Shown here: positions 1-8,571 of the stretch, piece by piece
How the letters are laid out: each line of letters starts with the position of its first letter
Position numbering within the stretch: the stretch's first letter is position 1
From: Leptolyngbya sp. O-77
Lineage (GTDB): Bacteria; Cyanobacteriota; Cyanobacteriia; Elainellales; Elainellaceae
DNA length: 64,000 nucleotides
Direction: 5' to 3'
Assembly (NCBI RefSeq): GCF_001548395.1
Contig: NZ_AP017367.1
Location: forward strand, 533,001 to 597,000
The notes under the pieces: model-generated
What the model saw: the letters and a program-made list of their open reading frames with translations, nothing else
Told to the model about the DNA's origin: nothing
Database searches by the model: none
Program-made: the position numbers and the translations under genes

Positions 1-1693
1 CGCCATCTGACGGGCCAGATCCATCCGTTGGAGCCGGTTCAGCGGGCGGGGCACCGCCTGCGCCTCCAGAATTGGGCGGTGGTGTCCCAACCGGCGGCCC
101 CGGCAGATTGGGAGGGTTGATAGGCAGGCCAGCAGGGTCATCGTCGCCATTCCCTGACCCTGGCTGTTGGGGCAATCCACTATTGCCACCGCCACTGTCG
201 TTGCCACCGCCACTGTCGTTGCCGCCGCCACTGTCGTTGCCGCCGCCACTATCGTTGCCACCGCCACTGTCGTTGCCGCCGCCACTGTCGTTGCCACCGC
301 CATTGTTGCTCCCTGGCGCATTGCCCCCTGGGTGACCAGGATTGGGCGGTAGTTGGGGCTGTCCTGGTAGAGGAGCCGGAGGTTCTGGATCGTTGGGAGA
401 ATTTGGGTCAGACGGGCCATCGACGGGCAACAGAGGATTGTGTGGAATTTGGGGTGGCTTTGGCCGTCCGCCGCCCCCGCCGCCTCCATCAGGGCTGCCC
501 GGATCAGTGCCATCCGAATCGCCGCCGGGGGGAGCGCCCCCTGCCCCACTATCTCCCGGTTCAAGGATGTCTGAGGTTGGGTCGTCAAAGATGGGTGGAA
601 CAATGGGGCGAGTGGGATTTCCATCGTTCCCATTGTCTGGATCGGATGCGGGCGGATCTTCGGCTCCGTCATTGGGCCAGGTTTTGCCGTTAGGAGCCGG
701 AAACTGCGATCGCTTACCGCCAGTTTTCGGCAGGCTGGGACTACTGTCTTTGTCTAGTTCTTTGGGAGTTGCAGGTTCGAGTGGGAAAGTCTCCTGAGAA
801 CGCAGCGCATCGGGGGCGATCGCCCCATCTACAGGGGGCCCACTTATTTGCCCGACCACGTGCAGCGCTACAAGGTCTCCAAACTGTCCGCCAGCGCCGG
901 GCATTCCCGCTGCACCACCCCCGTTCACAGATGTTGCCCAGCGGCGGAGCCAGTCGAGGCTTTCCGCCAGTTCCACGGGCTTAGCAGGGTTCCAGTGATG
1001 CGCGTGGATAGACAGCAGATGATATAACAGCAGTGCTACAAGCGCCTCGCTCTGCCCTGGTCTGTCCGAGTGAAAGCGCAAGAAGCGGGCCGACAGTCCT
1101 GCAACGCTCAGCCCGACCCAAGGCAAGACCGACTTTGGAGTAGCAGCATCCGTTTCTGGCGTTGGGCTGCCCTCTTCAGCAACCGGCGTTTCGCTGGGCG
1201 CATCGACGGGGTGGGGAATTTTCTTCAACCACTGGAGGAAGTCGCTAGCTGTGTGGATCTGGATGCTGCCATTAAAATTGTGGTAGATTCCGGGGACGAT
1301 GACGACGATTCCCAACCGCTCACGCTGGGCGATCGCCAACTCGTGCAGTTTAGAATCGTGATCATCCCCCCATTCGTGCCCCTCTGGTAGCGGCAGAAGG
1401 CAGATATTGACTTGTTGGATCAAATCCTCAACCCGCTGTGCCAGTTCTGGCTGGCGATGCTCTCTGCGAATCACATCCAGAACGTGATTCAGCCCTGGTT
1501 CCAAAACCACAACGGGAATGCGAGTTCGGATGAGTTCCTGAATAATGTCGTGAGCCTGCTTTTGCAGATCGCTGATAAAGGAGCCAATCTCAGCGCCTGG
1601 GTATAGAAACGTAAAAAACTCGCTAGCCAAAATTGCAGCGGGCAAGCTAGCAGAGGAAACCAGCGAAGCGTGAGGGGGGCGGGCAGGACTCAC
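1..1693 (-). CDS. Large hypothetical protein, C-terminus off the left edge (PIN-like N-terminal region, Gly/Pro/Asp-rich tail)
   Basis: Reading the minus strand gives one uninterrupted frame from a GTG at 1693 to the window edge, about 564 codons with no stop. An AGGA Shine-Dalgarno-like sequence lies about 8 bases upstream, and an in-frame ATG start is not available. Residues about 20-150 look globular, with alternating hydrophobic strands and helices. The segment around VVVLEPGLNHVLDVI and DSKLHELAIAQRERLG resembles the second half of a PIN-like fold, but the N-terminal acidic strand of a nuclease is not obvious, so this is weak. A moderately hydrophobic stretch follows near residue 185. 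The rest is low-complexity Pro/Gly/Asp/Asn, with six consecutive GGGNDS hexapeptides encoded at about 195-305. Plus-strand frames over this region are poly-Pro or poly-Ala shadows of it. Function unknown. Confidence 0.75.
   Translation of the reverse strand, partial: MSPARPPHASLVSSASLPAAILASEFFTFLYPGAEIGSFISDLQKQAHDIIQELIRTRIPVVVLEPGLNHVLDVIRREHRQPELAQRVEDLIQQVNICLLPLPEGHEWGDDHDSKLHELAIAQRERLGIVVIVPGIYHNFNGSIQIHTASDFLQWLKKIPHPVDAPSETPVAEEGSPTPETDAATPKSVLPWVGLSVAGLSARFLRFHSDRPGQSEALVALLLYHLLSIHAHHWNPAKPVELAESLDWLRRWATSVNGGGAAGMPGAGGQFGDLVALHVVGQISGPPVDGAIAPDALRSQETFPLEPATPKELDKDSSPSLPKTGGKRSQFPAPNGKTWPNDGAEDPPASDPDNGNDGNPTRPIVPPIFDDPTSDILEPGDSGAGGAPPGGDSDGTDPGSPDGGGGGGGRPKPPQIPHNPLLPVDGPSDPNSPNDPEPPAPLPGQPQLPPNPGHPGGNAPGSNNGGGNDSGGGNDSGGGNDSGGGNDSGGGNDSGGGNDSGGGNSGLPQQPGSGNGDDDPAGLPINPPNLPGPPVGTPPPNSGGAGGAPPAEPAPTDGSGPSDG
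195..305 (-). repeat. In-frame 18-bp repeats encoding GGGNDS
   Basis: About six near-identical 18-bp units on the minus strand encode GGGNDS and differ mainly at third codon positions (GGC/GGT, GAC/GAT). That pattern suggests selection on the peptide rather than on the DNA. The array lies in the low-complexity tail of the left-edge gene and ends in a degenerate GGGNSG copy. Confidence 0.85.
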
Positions 1694-2277
1694 GAGAAAT
1701 TTCCTGAGAGGAGCTAAAACCAGTAGTAGTTTATAGTTTCATCTATTTCAGGGATGCGACTACCTATGCCAGTAGCTTAACCGGACTAGTTCCACTCTAA
1801 AAAGTGGTACAGCTTGGATTGGGAGGGCTTAGAGGTTTTCAGCCTAGCAGAAAATTCCACGCAGCAGGCTTAAAAGCGCTACCTCTCAGAACGCACTCTT
1901 CTGAAAAAGGCTTCTGAAAAAGGCCTGACAGTCGTTGCCAGACGTGAGACCGACATCAAAAAAACTTAATCCAGTCCAAAAAGATTAAAACACTCCAAAC
2001 GGCTTTTTGCATAGCTGGATAAACAGTTGGAAAATTGCCAAAGCCGTCAGGATGATACTGCCCTGCCCAAATAGTGTAGAGCGAGGATGGCGATCGCCCC
2101 CGATTCGGTCAAGGTTCGATTCAGTCAAGGTTGAGAATTACTGCCTGCGGTCGGCAAGTGGGTTGGACTGTCAACAGAGAAACAAACCAACAGAGAAATA
2201 AACTAGAGAAATAAGCTAAGGGATTGCCCAAACTGTCAGGCGGCTTCCAAGCCCATACAACGGCTCAGGTGTTAATT
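1694..2277. other. Intergenic stretch without recognisable gene
   Basis: This 584-bp stretch separates the left-edge gene (minus) from hicB (minus). It contains one HIP1 site and short direct repeats such as AGGCTTCTGAAAA near 1900-1925. The 64-codon frame at 2007-2201 has no family resemblance and no ribosome-binding site. The promoter of the left-edge gene probably lies at 1700-1850. Confidence 0.6.
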
Positions 2278-3048
2278 TCAGGTGTTAATTACAGAGGTAT
2301 TTTCAGGATGCAGCGAAAAGTTAACATTCTTTGGTGCAGCCGGGTCTAGATTAATCGTTCTCAACATCTGATCTGAAATTGCTCTCAGCACAAAGGGCGG
2401 CACCTCAGCCGCGTCATCCGATTTGGCCAGGCTCAAGAGCTTCGACATGCCCTCTTGAACTTGAGCGCGATCAATGGCGATGCCTCGCAGAATCAGATCC
2501 AGAGACTTCATAATCTCTAGGCTGGCGTGGGGGTCTTTGCGGCTAGCGTAGGGGTTGAAGGCGCTGACCAACTGAGGGGCGATCGCCCCATCCTGGCGCA
2601 GAACCTCAGTCAACAAAACCGCAGAGGATGTCGCAACTGCCTGCTCTAATGGCACAGCCACAAGCTGATTGGCATTTCCAGCATTGCCCCGCTCGTAGCG
2701 ATAGCCCTTTAACTCGGCATCAGCCGCTTCGCTCAGCACTTGATCCATCCACGCATTGATGCTCATATCAGCGCGAGCAGCGGCCAGGGAAATCTTCTTA
2801 TGGGTTGCCGATGAGGTACGAAACGCAATGTTGCCTTTGAACGGTTTTTCGGGTTCCTGCCCCGTTCGCTCCATTAAACTCAAATATTGATCAACCGCGT
2901 CGTGAAAATTGCGCTTAACGTCCTTTAGCTCCTTTGCCTGAAAAACGATAGCATCTCGCAAATCTAAAACCGTTCCATGCAGGACTTCAGCTTCAGGGTC
3001 GTAATCTACTTTTGCGGTATAGCCTCGGTAATTCAGCAAAGTACTCAT
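2278..3048 (-). CDS. hicB: HicB-family antitoxin with long C-terminal extension
   Basis: The 256-aa protein begins with the HicB fold (residues 1-65: LLNYRGYTAKVDYDPEAEVL, then a Leu/Asp-rich segment). This is followed by a DNA-binding region near residues 78-112 with the HKKISLAAARADMSINAWM pattern typical of HicB repressors. In HicAB systems HicB neutralises the HicA mRNA interferase and represses the operon. The gene starts four bases after the hicA stop, so the two are co-transcribed and probably translationally coupled. HicB proteins are usually 80-150 aa; here about 140 further residues follow, Ala/Leu-rich and predicted helical, with no domain I recognise. The family call is firm; the role of the extension is unknown. 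Confidence 0.85.
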   Translation of the reverse strand: MSTLLNYRGYTAKVDYDPEAEVLHGTVLDLRDAIVFQAKELKDVKRNFHDAVDQYLSLMERTGQEPEKPFKGNIAFRTSSATHKKISLAAARADMSINAWMDQVLSEAADAELKGYRYERGNAGNANQLVAVPLEQAVATSSAVLLTEVLRQDGAIAPQLVSAFNPYASRKDPHASLEIMKSLDLILRGIAIDRAQVQEGMSKLLSLAKSDDAAEVPPFVLRAISDQMLRTINLDPAAPKNVNFSLHPENTSVINT

Positions 3049-3052
3049 AACA

Positions 3053-3343
3053 TTACTCGTTCGTGCGGGGAGGGTGTATGCCTGACGCGATCAGGAATCG
3101 ACGGACCTCGATCACCATCAATGGGGCGAGGCAGGGCTGATGGTCTAGCCGATGGAAGATCGCGTTGGCTCGGCGCGTTTCACACCAGACTTGAATCCAT
3201 TGACCGTCATTGCCGCCGTTTTGAAACAGCTTCGCTCCGCATACACGAAGCAAATCCAAAACCTTCTCCCAAGAAATATCAGGCCGAGGGGGGTTCTCAA
3301 AAATTGCCTGATATGTCTGCTGATGGTCGTCACTGGCCGTCAT
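3053..3343 (-). CDS. hicA: HicA-family toxin (mRNA interferase)
   Basis: The 96-aa protein matches the longer HicA variety: an N-terminal QTYQAIFENPPRPDISWEKV segment, a central strand pair around GAKLFQ and WIQVWCETRRANAIFHR, and a C-terminal helix VIEVRRFLIASGI. HicA toxins are small double-stranded-RNA-binding-fold ribonucleases that cleave mRNA, and the conserved His is probably the one in IFHRLDHQP. The toxin-first order, four bases ahead of hicB, is the canonical arrangement. Overlapping plus-strand frames (2977-3345 and 3152-3454) are shadows. Confidence 0.85.
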   Translation of the reverse strand: MTASDDHQQTYQAIFENPPRPDISWEKVLDLLRVCGAKLFQNGGNDGQWIQVWCETRRANAIFHRLDHQPCLAPLMVIEVRRFLIASGIHPPRTNE

Positions 3344-3945
3344 GAAGATGCACTCTGGAACCGCAAACCCAGTCCTATTGGCCGGAGCGAAACCTCTGGC
3401 GGATGGATTTCAGAATTTTCCATATCCTACCCTGGATATCCAATGGGAGCCTAGAGAAATTAGCCCCATTTCAAACCCAGGATAGCGGAAACCATCGACC
3501 CGACAAGATCTGCTCAGATATTCAGCCAGCCAAGCTGCTGCTCCGACATAGAAGCAAAAAATAGACGGCTGAACCCTTATGCTAAACCGTTCAGAAGTTT
3601 TCTGAGCGAGCGGTTACCAGAGCCTGTTTTACGCTATCAAGATAAGCTATCAATGTCAAGGCTCACCCGTCTTTTGCTGGATCTTAAGCAGGGCGGGCGA
3701 TCGCCCCCTTTACCGTCTTGTTTTCATGAAGATTTCTAGTGAGATTTTAAAAAACTTTGCTCAAAATTTTTCTCGCAATTCTTTTGATATTGAATTATAC
3801 TATCAAAAAAAGTCGGTATCAAAAATTGATATCTAGACCTGATCTCTCTCCGGAATAGGCCGTTTCCAACGCCTGACACGATGTAGAACAACGCTCTACA
3901 TCGCACTGAGCCTGCTACCAGCTAACCAACCCCCCCCACAACGCC
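3344..3945. other. Intergenic stretch, partly AT-rich, no gene recognised
   Basis: This 602-bp stretch lies between divergent hicA (minus) and the SH3-like gene (plus). The part at 3725-3835 is strikingly AT-rich against its surroundings and holds the imperfect palindrome TATCAAAAATTGATA near 3817-3831. It could carry promoters for both flanking genes, and HicB autoregulation would place an operator near 3344-3420. No specific operator can be assigned by eye. Confidence 0.5.
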
Positions 3946-4515
3946 ATGACCTGCCCAATGCTGAATTACGAAAACCATATGGAAGTCCGGCTGGTCAAAG
4001 ACAAAGAGCCGCCGCCCCCCTCCAATGACGCTGGAAAGGCCGTGGTGACCATCACCACGATTTCGATTGCCGTAAGTCTGGCGCTGAAAGTGATGCTGCC
4101 GGATATCAACCTCAACCCGGCGATCGCCTCTCCAAATACGACCCCGCCCGTAGAAGATTTCCCCACCGAATGGCCCAACAATCCGCCGCCTTCTGTAAAT
4201 GCCCCCTCAACCCCTGTGCCGGGGCCAGACGCGACCGATAGATATGGCCGTGGCTTCTTTCAAATTGTCGAGTGCGGCACAATCTACCCGGCAGCAGCAA
4301 ACTTTCGGGCCTATCCGGGGCTGGCAAACCACGGCATTCGAGGCGTAGTGCCTCATGGGGAATGGGTGCTGTTGACAGGATTGGTAAGCTATGCCGACGG
4401 TATTCTCTGGCATCAAGTGGTGAATCAGTCTCGCCTCTGGCCATCCTTTGAGCTAGGAGCCTTCAACCAGCTTGATAGAAATCAGTTGGGCTGGGTAGCG
4501 GGCTGCTTTGTTTAG
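3946..4515 (+). CDS. Hypothetical membrane-anchored protein with SH3-like C-terminal domain
   Basis: The 189-aa protein has a short N-terminal cytoplasmic part, one hydrophobic segment at about residues 28-48 (VVTITTISIAVSLALKVML), a Pro/Asn/Thr-rich linker (residues 55-95), and a C-terminal domain of about 85 residues. In that domain NFRAYPGLANHGIRGVVPHG and WHQVV plus a terminal GWVAGCFV follow the bacterial SH3 (SH3b) pattern. Such domains bind peptides or cell-wall components outside the membrane. The start is uncertain: Met1, Met5 and Met12 are all possible and none has a strong ribosome-binding site. Exact function unknown. Confidence 0.65.
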   Translation: MTCPMLNYENHMEVRLVKDKEPPPPSNDAGKAVVTITTISIAVSLALKVMLPDINLNPAIASPNTTPPVEDFPTEWPNNPPPSVNAPSTPVPGPDATDRYGRGFFQIVECGTIYPAAANFRAYPGLANHGIRGVVPHGEWVLLTGLVSYADGILWHQVVNQSRLWPSFELGAFNQLDRNQLGWVAGCFV

Positions 4516-4644
4516 CTGTTCTGCCTAGCTGATTTGTCTAGCTGCTCCGCCTGGCTAGTCGATCGAGCTACATTCCAGGAGCCGAAGTTCGCTAGGATCG
4601 GCTTGTCTCGCCTCCGCCTGATTACACCCCCTTAGATCGATCGT

Positions 4645-5262
4645 GTGCCTCATCGCCATCTATTGTTTTACAAGCCCTACGATGTGCTGACCCAGTTTGG
4701 GCAGCCTAGCGAACTGCCCGACCCCGCACCAGCCTATCGCACGCTCAAAGACTACATCCCGGTTCCAGGGGTGTATCCGGTGGGTCGGCTAGATCGAGAC
4801 AGCGAAGGACTGCTGTTGCTCACCAGCGACGGGCGCTTGCAGCATGTTTTAACAAACCCCAAGTTTCAGCATCCTCGCACCTATTGGGTACAAGTCGAGC
4901 GATCGCCCGATGAAGCGGCCCTGCAAAAGCTGCGTCAGGGGGTGGTGATTCAAAACTACCGGACGCGCCCAGCTAAAGCTCGGATCTTGCCCCAGGAGCC
5001 AGCGTTGCCGCCGCGCAATCCGCCGATTCGCTTCCGCAAAACCGTGCCGACGGCGTGGCTAGAGCTAACGCTGACGGAGGGGCGCAATCGCCAGGTGCGT
5101 CGAATGACGGCGGCAGTGGGGTTTCCGACGCTGCGGTTGGTGCGAGTGGCGATCGCCCATCTGCGGTTGGAGGGGTTGCAGCCGGGCCAGTGGCGCGATC
5201 TCACGCCTGATGAATTGGCTGAATTGGCAAGATTGTCTCCAAGATCGCGCCCACGCCCGTAG
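4645..5262 (+). CDS. rRNA large-subunit pseudouridine synthase, RsuA/RluE type
   Basis: The 205-aa protein isomerises uridine to pseudouridine in ribosomal RNA. The signature GRLDRDSEGLLLLTSDG (residues 48-64) contains the catalytic Asp of the RsuA/RluB/RluE family, and EGRNRQVRRM near residue 147 is the second conserved family motif. There is no N-terminal S4 domain, and the length and the KPYDVLTQF opening fit the short RluE-like subfamily. The start is GTG at 4645, since no ATG gives the full KPYDVL region. The exact rRNA target cannot be set from sequence. Confidence 0.9.
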   Translation: MPHRHLLFYKPYDVLTQFGQPSELPDPAPAYRTLKDYIPVPGVYPVGRLDRDSEGLLLLTSDGRLQHVLTNPKFQHPRTYWVQVERSPDEAALQKLRQGVVIQNYRTRPAKARILPQEPALPPRNPPIRFRKTVPTAWLELTLTEGRNRQVRRMTAAVGFPTLRLVRVAIAHLRLEGLQPGQWRDLTPDELAELARLSPRSRPRP

Positions 5263-5444
5263 AGTTGGGGGTGCGGGTCGAGAATGGATCGTGTAACCTT
5301 TTAGTCAAGCGGCTGATCAAGCGGTCGATTCGTCAGGTCACGAACGCCGAGTCAGGTCGCCGAAGCCAGCTTCAACGGCAGCAGAGTTATTCAGTAGAGT
5401 TACCAGTCCGACTTGCCGCCTACGGGAGTGAAGGAAGTTCCCCC

Positions 5445-7826
5445 ATGCTTGTTTGTCCTCAGTGCGAATTCGAGAATCCCGACAGTAACAAGTTTTGTCA
5501 GCAGTGTGGGGCTTCCCTCCAGGAAATCGCCTGCCCTGCCTGCGGGTCGTCGGTGCCCTTTGATGTGGAGCTTTGCCCGACCTGCGGCGCAACAGCGGGA
5601 ACGTCCTGGCGAGCCATTATTGCCGCCGTTGATGCAGCCGTGGGCTGGCCGCTCGTGTTGCCCGCCCTGCCCTACCTGGATCTGCAACATCGCTATCGGC
5701 TGCTGGAGGCGCTGTCTGCAACTTCGCTCTCTTTGGTGGGGGCTGAGGTGCGGGTGCTGGACTGCCAGCCGTTTCGCCTGTCGCCGCTGGAGATGCTCTA
5801 TAGCCAGAACCCCGATGCACCTGATGCGGGGCTAGCACGGAGTGATGAAGCGATCGCCCAGGGGAGCAAAAACGTTATTCCGGCGATCGCCCGGGCCTAT
5901 CTAGACTTGCAGCAGCAGCTTTATCCGTCCCTACCCCATATTCATGATGCCTGGGAAAAAGACGGACAAATCGTTGTGCTGCTGGAAGATCGGAGCGGGC
6001 TGCCTTCATTAGCAGACCTAGGCGCGTCGGAGGTGCTGCCACCGTTCCAGCTTCTTCATCTGCTCCACCAGATGACGGAACTGTGGGCTGCTCTGCAACC
6101 CGTGGGCTATGCCCAGAGCTTGCTGGAACTCAATAACCTCAAAGTTGATGAAGACCAGTTGCTCTATCTTCAGCGGCTCTATCGGGATAAGCCCGATGCA
6201 GAACCCCAACTTCGCGATTTGGGCCGCGTTTGGAAGCTGCTTTTGCAGCAGCAGCCCAGCCACGAAAATCTGAATCCCCTGGTGCAGGTCTGCCAGGATT
6301 TGGAACTGGGCACGATTGCGACGATCGATGTGTTGCAGCACTGCCTCACTATGATTGCCGCTCTGTTGCAGGGAGGTGATGGAGCATCTGCTCCAGGGGC
6401 GATCGCCCTCGATAAGCCTGAAGCGGCTGACGAAACGGCCCCTGATTTGCAAGCAGACGATATACAGGCAGAAGATACGATCGTGCTTCCCCCTGCGCTT
6501 TCCGCAAAGGACACCGCGCCGGCCGACGCTGCATCTGCGAATCATCCCAATCGCCTCCTCGATCCAACAGCGGTATCGCTCGGTGGGGTTACCGCCAGCC
6601 TCCTCAACACAGCCCCTCCGAAGTCAGCCACAGACGAACCCATTACCAGTGAGCTAGTTCCGTCCGAACTGATGACGGGCGAACCAGTTACAGACGAACC
6701 CATCACCGCAGAACTCGTTGCGTCGGAACCCGCCGCAGAACCTGCCGCAATGGAAGCGGAACCCATCACCGCAGAATCTGCTGCTGCCAACCCTGCGCCG
6801 GCCCCGGCTACTAACCCAGAAGCCTTGCCGATGTCTGATTCGGCGGAATCGGAAACAACGGAGATTATGTTCCCCACCGTATCGCGGATGGCGGATATCA
6901 GCGTGTCGTCCAGCCCCACCCGCCTAGAGTTGGGCAGTCCCGACGAAGACAGCGAGACCGAAGGGGACGATCTGCCAACGGTGGTGCTGCCAATGAAGCT
7001 GATTGGGCTGGAAGATGCAGGACGGAGCGACATTGGCCGCCAGCGAGAACACAACGAAGATTATTACGCTATCCAGGTAGAGGTGAAAAAGCTGGAAAGC
7101 CAGAACGGGCGATCGCTCAAGGCGAAAGGGCTATACATTCTCTGCGATGGCATGGGTGGCCACGCCAGCGGCGAGGTGGCCAGTGCCCTGGCGGCCAGTA
7201 CGCTTCAGCAGTATTTTCAGGATCACTGGAAAGATGGACTGCCCAATGAGGCAACCATTCGAGAGGGCATTTTGCTGGCAAACAAGGCAATTTATACGCT
7301 GAACCAGGAAAACGCCAGTTCGGGCAGCGGTCGCATGGGCACAACTTTGGTACTGGCGCTCATCCAGGACACCGAAGCAGCGATCGCCCATGTGGGAGAC
7401 AGCCGCCTCTATCGCTACAGTCGCCGTCGCGGTCTGGAGCAACTGACGGTGGATCATGAGGTGGGGCAGCGAGAAATTCAGCGGGGCGTAGAGCCTGCGA
7501 TCGCCTATGGTCGCCCCGATGCCTACCAGCTAACCCAGGCCCTCGGCCCGCGAGACGAGCACTTCGTCAATCCCGATGTGCAGTTTGTCGAGCTAACTGA
7601 AGATTTGCTGCTGCTGCTGTGTTCCGACGGGTTGACAGACAATGACTTGCTGGAAACCCATGTCGAGAGCCACCTCGACCCGATGCTGGATGGGCAGGTG
7701 AGCCTAGACAACGGGGTGAATATGCTCATCGACCTGGCAAATCAGCACAACGGCCACGACAACATTACGGCGATCGCCATCCACGCCCGCGTGCGTCCAA
7801 ATCTAGACCTGATGAAGCGCGGATAG
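5445..7826 (+). CDS. Zinc-ribbon PP2C-type serine/threonine protein phosphatase
   Basis: The 793-aa protein (from ATG 5445, preceded by AAGGAAG) opens with two zinc-ribbon knuckles: Cys 4, 7, 18, 21 and Cys 30, 33, 44, 47. A helical region of about 300 residues follows, then a linker rich in Pro, Glu, Thr and Ala with EPIT-type repeats (about residues 385-500). The PP2C catalytic domain covers about 520-790. Its metal-binding motifs are intact: GRQREHNEDYY, LCDGMGGH, GTTLV, HVGDSRLYR, LCSDGLTDN and GHDNITAI. It should dephosphorylate Ser/Thr on targets of cyanobacterial Hanks-type kinases. The frame is open upstream to 5265, but the cysteine-rich start and ribosome-binding site favour 5445. 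The middle region may be a degenerate kinase-like regulatory module; this is inference. Confidence 0.9.
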   Translation: MLVCPQCEFENPDSNKFCQQCGASLQEIACPACGSSVPFDVELCPTCGATAGTSWRAIIAAVDAAVGWPLVLPALPYLDLQHRYRLLEALSATSLSLVGAEVRVLDCQPFRLSPLEMLYSQNPDAPDAGLARSDEAIAQGSKNVIPAIARAYLDLQQQLYPSLPHIHDAWEKDGQIVVLLEDRSGLPSLADLGASEVLPPFQLLHLLHQMTELWAALQPVGYAQSLLELNNLKVDEDQLLYLQRLYRDKPDAEPQLRDLGRVWKLLLQQQPSHENLNPLVQVCQDLELGTIATIDVLQHCLTMIAALLQGGDGASAPGAIALDKPEAADETAPDLQADDIQAEDTIVLPPALSAKDTAPADAASANHPNRLLDPTAVSLGGVTASLLNTAPPKSATDEPITSELVPSELMTGEPVTDEPITAELVASEPAAEPAAMEAEPITAESAAANPAPAPATNPEALPMSDSAESETTEIMFPTVSRMADISVSSSPTRLELGSPDEDSETEGDDLPTVVLPMKLIGLEDAGRSDIGRQREHNEDYYAIQVEVKKLESQNGRSLKAKGLYILCDGMGGHASGEVASALAASTLQQYFQDHWKDGLPNEATIREGILLANKAIYTLNQENASSGSGRMGTTLVLALIQDTEAAIAHVGDSRLYRYSRRRGLEQLTVDHEVGQREIQRGVEPAIAYGRPDAYQLTQALGPRDEHFVNPDVQFVELTEDLLLLLCSDGLTDNDLLETHVESHLDPMLDGQVSLDNGVNMLIDLANQHNGHDNITAIAIHARVRPNLDLMKRG

Positions 7827-7848
7827 GCGATCGCAAGATAGCTGCAAT

Positions 7849-8079
7849 TCAATCTTCGTCCCAGGACTCTACAGCAAGCAAGTCGGCTACGGGATCTTGC
7901 ATGGAAAAGTCGAAGTCCTCCAGTTCGCGCTTCCAGTAGGCCCACTCGTCACCATAGAGCAGCGCAATCTTCCAGAGGCGATCGCTCGGCTCTAGCACAT
8001 CTGAGTCCACGAGCGATTTCACCTGCCGTTGAAATTTCACCATCGGATGCAAATCCGGGCTAACAACACGGTTCACCAT
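7849..8079 (-). CDS. Small conserved cyanobacterial protein, DUF4327-like
   Basis: The 76-aa acidic protein has the arrangement HPMVKFQRQVKSLVDS, then WKIALLYGDEWAYWKREL, then a DPVADLLAVESWDED tail. This resembles the small cyanobacterial DUF4327 family, which also has a central aromatic segment and ends in an acidic helix with Trp. It faces the phosphatase gene with a 22-base gap between stops. Function is unknown for the family. Confidence 0.6.
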   Translation of the reverse strand: MVNRVVSPDLHPMVKFQRQVKSLVDSDVLEPSDRLWKIALLYGDEWAYWKRELEDFDFSMQDPVADLLAVESWDED

Positions 8080-8571
8080 AATTAACTTGTTAAATTTCCT
8101 CTAGGGTAAAAGTTGTCCTGACCTCGCAGAGCGCTCCCTCAGCAGCGTGGAGTCTAGTGTCGCAGGGTTTAATAGCACAGAGCCACAGCCGCACCCAGCG
8201 GTTCAATTCAATCAGCCGATGCTCAATCATCAGCCGCACTTGGGTAACAGATTCAACTCAAACTCAGCCAGCAACTTATCTGTCGAAACACATCCTAGCT
8301 CATCCCTTCACTCTTGCATCCCAAAATCCCGGATGCAGGCGGCAATATTCATTTCTTCTATAGGTCTGTACAGAACCAATTAGAAACCCTTGTTTTCAAA
8401 CGCTCCACAATCCTCTGATTGGGTGAAGTCATCGCTTGGCTGCAAAAGTCGAAAGCCCCCAGCAATTGCATTGGGAAGTTTGGCGATGTTTCTTTGTCAG
8501 GTCTTTGTCAGGTCTTTGTCAGGGTTCTGAGGGCATCTTTTGTAAGCGGTCTTGACGCTGCGGGCGGTGTT
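8080..8571. other. Intergenic stretch with an 11-bp triple repeat
   Basis: No gene is supported in this 492-bp stretch; the frames at 8147-8383 and 8157-8363 are Ser/His/Gln-rich and resemble no family. Three perfect tandem copies of TCTTTGTCAGG lie at 8491-8523, just beyond the cpcT stop. Confidence 0.6.

Noticed and set aside
72..1606. Series of plus-strand frames, including poly-Pro and poly-Ala runs
   Set aside because: They are complements of the minus-strand GGGNDS/Pro-rich gene, which is open throughout and has a ribosome-binding site.
2101..2145. GGTTCGATTC-like sequence hinting at a tRNA T-loop
   Set aside because: No acceptor or anticodon stem can be formed around it.
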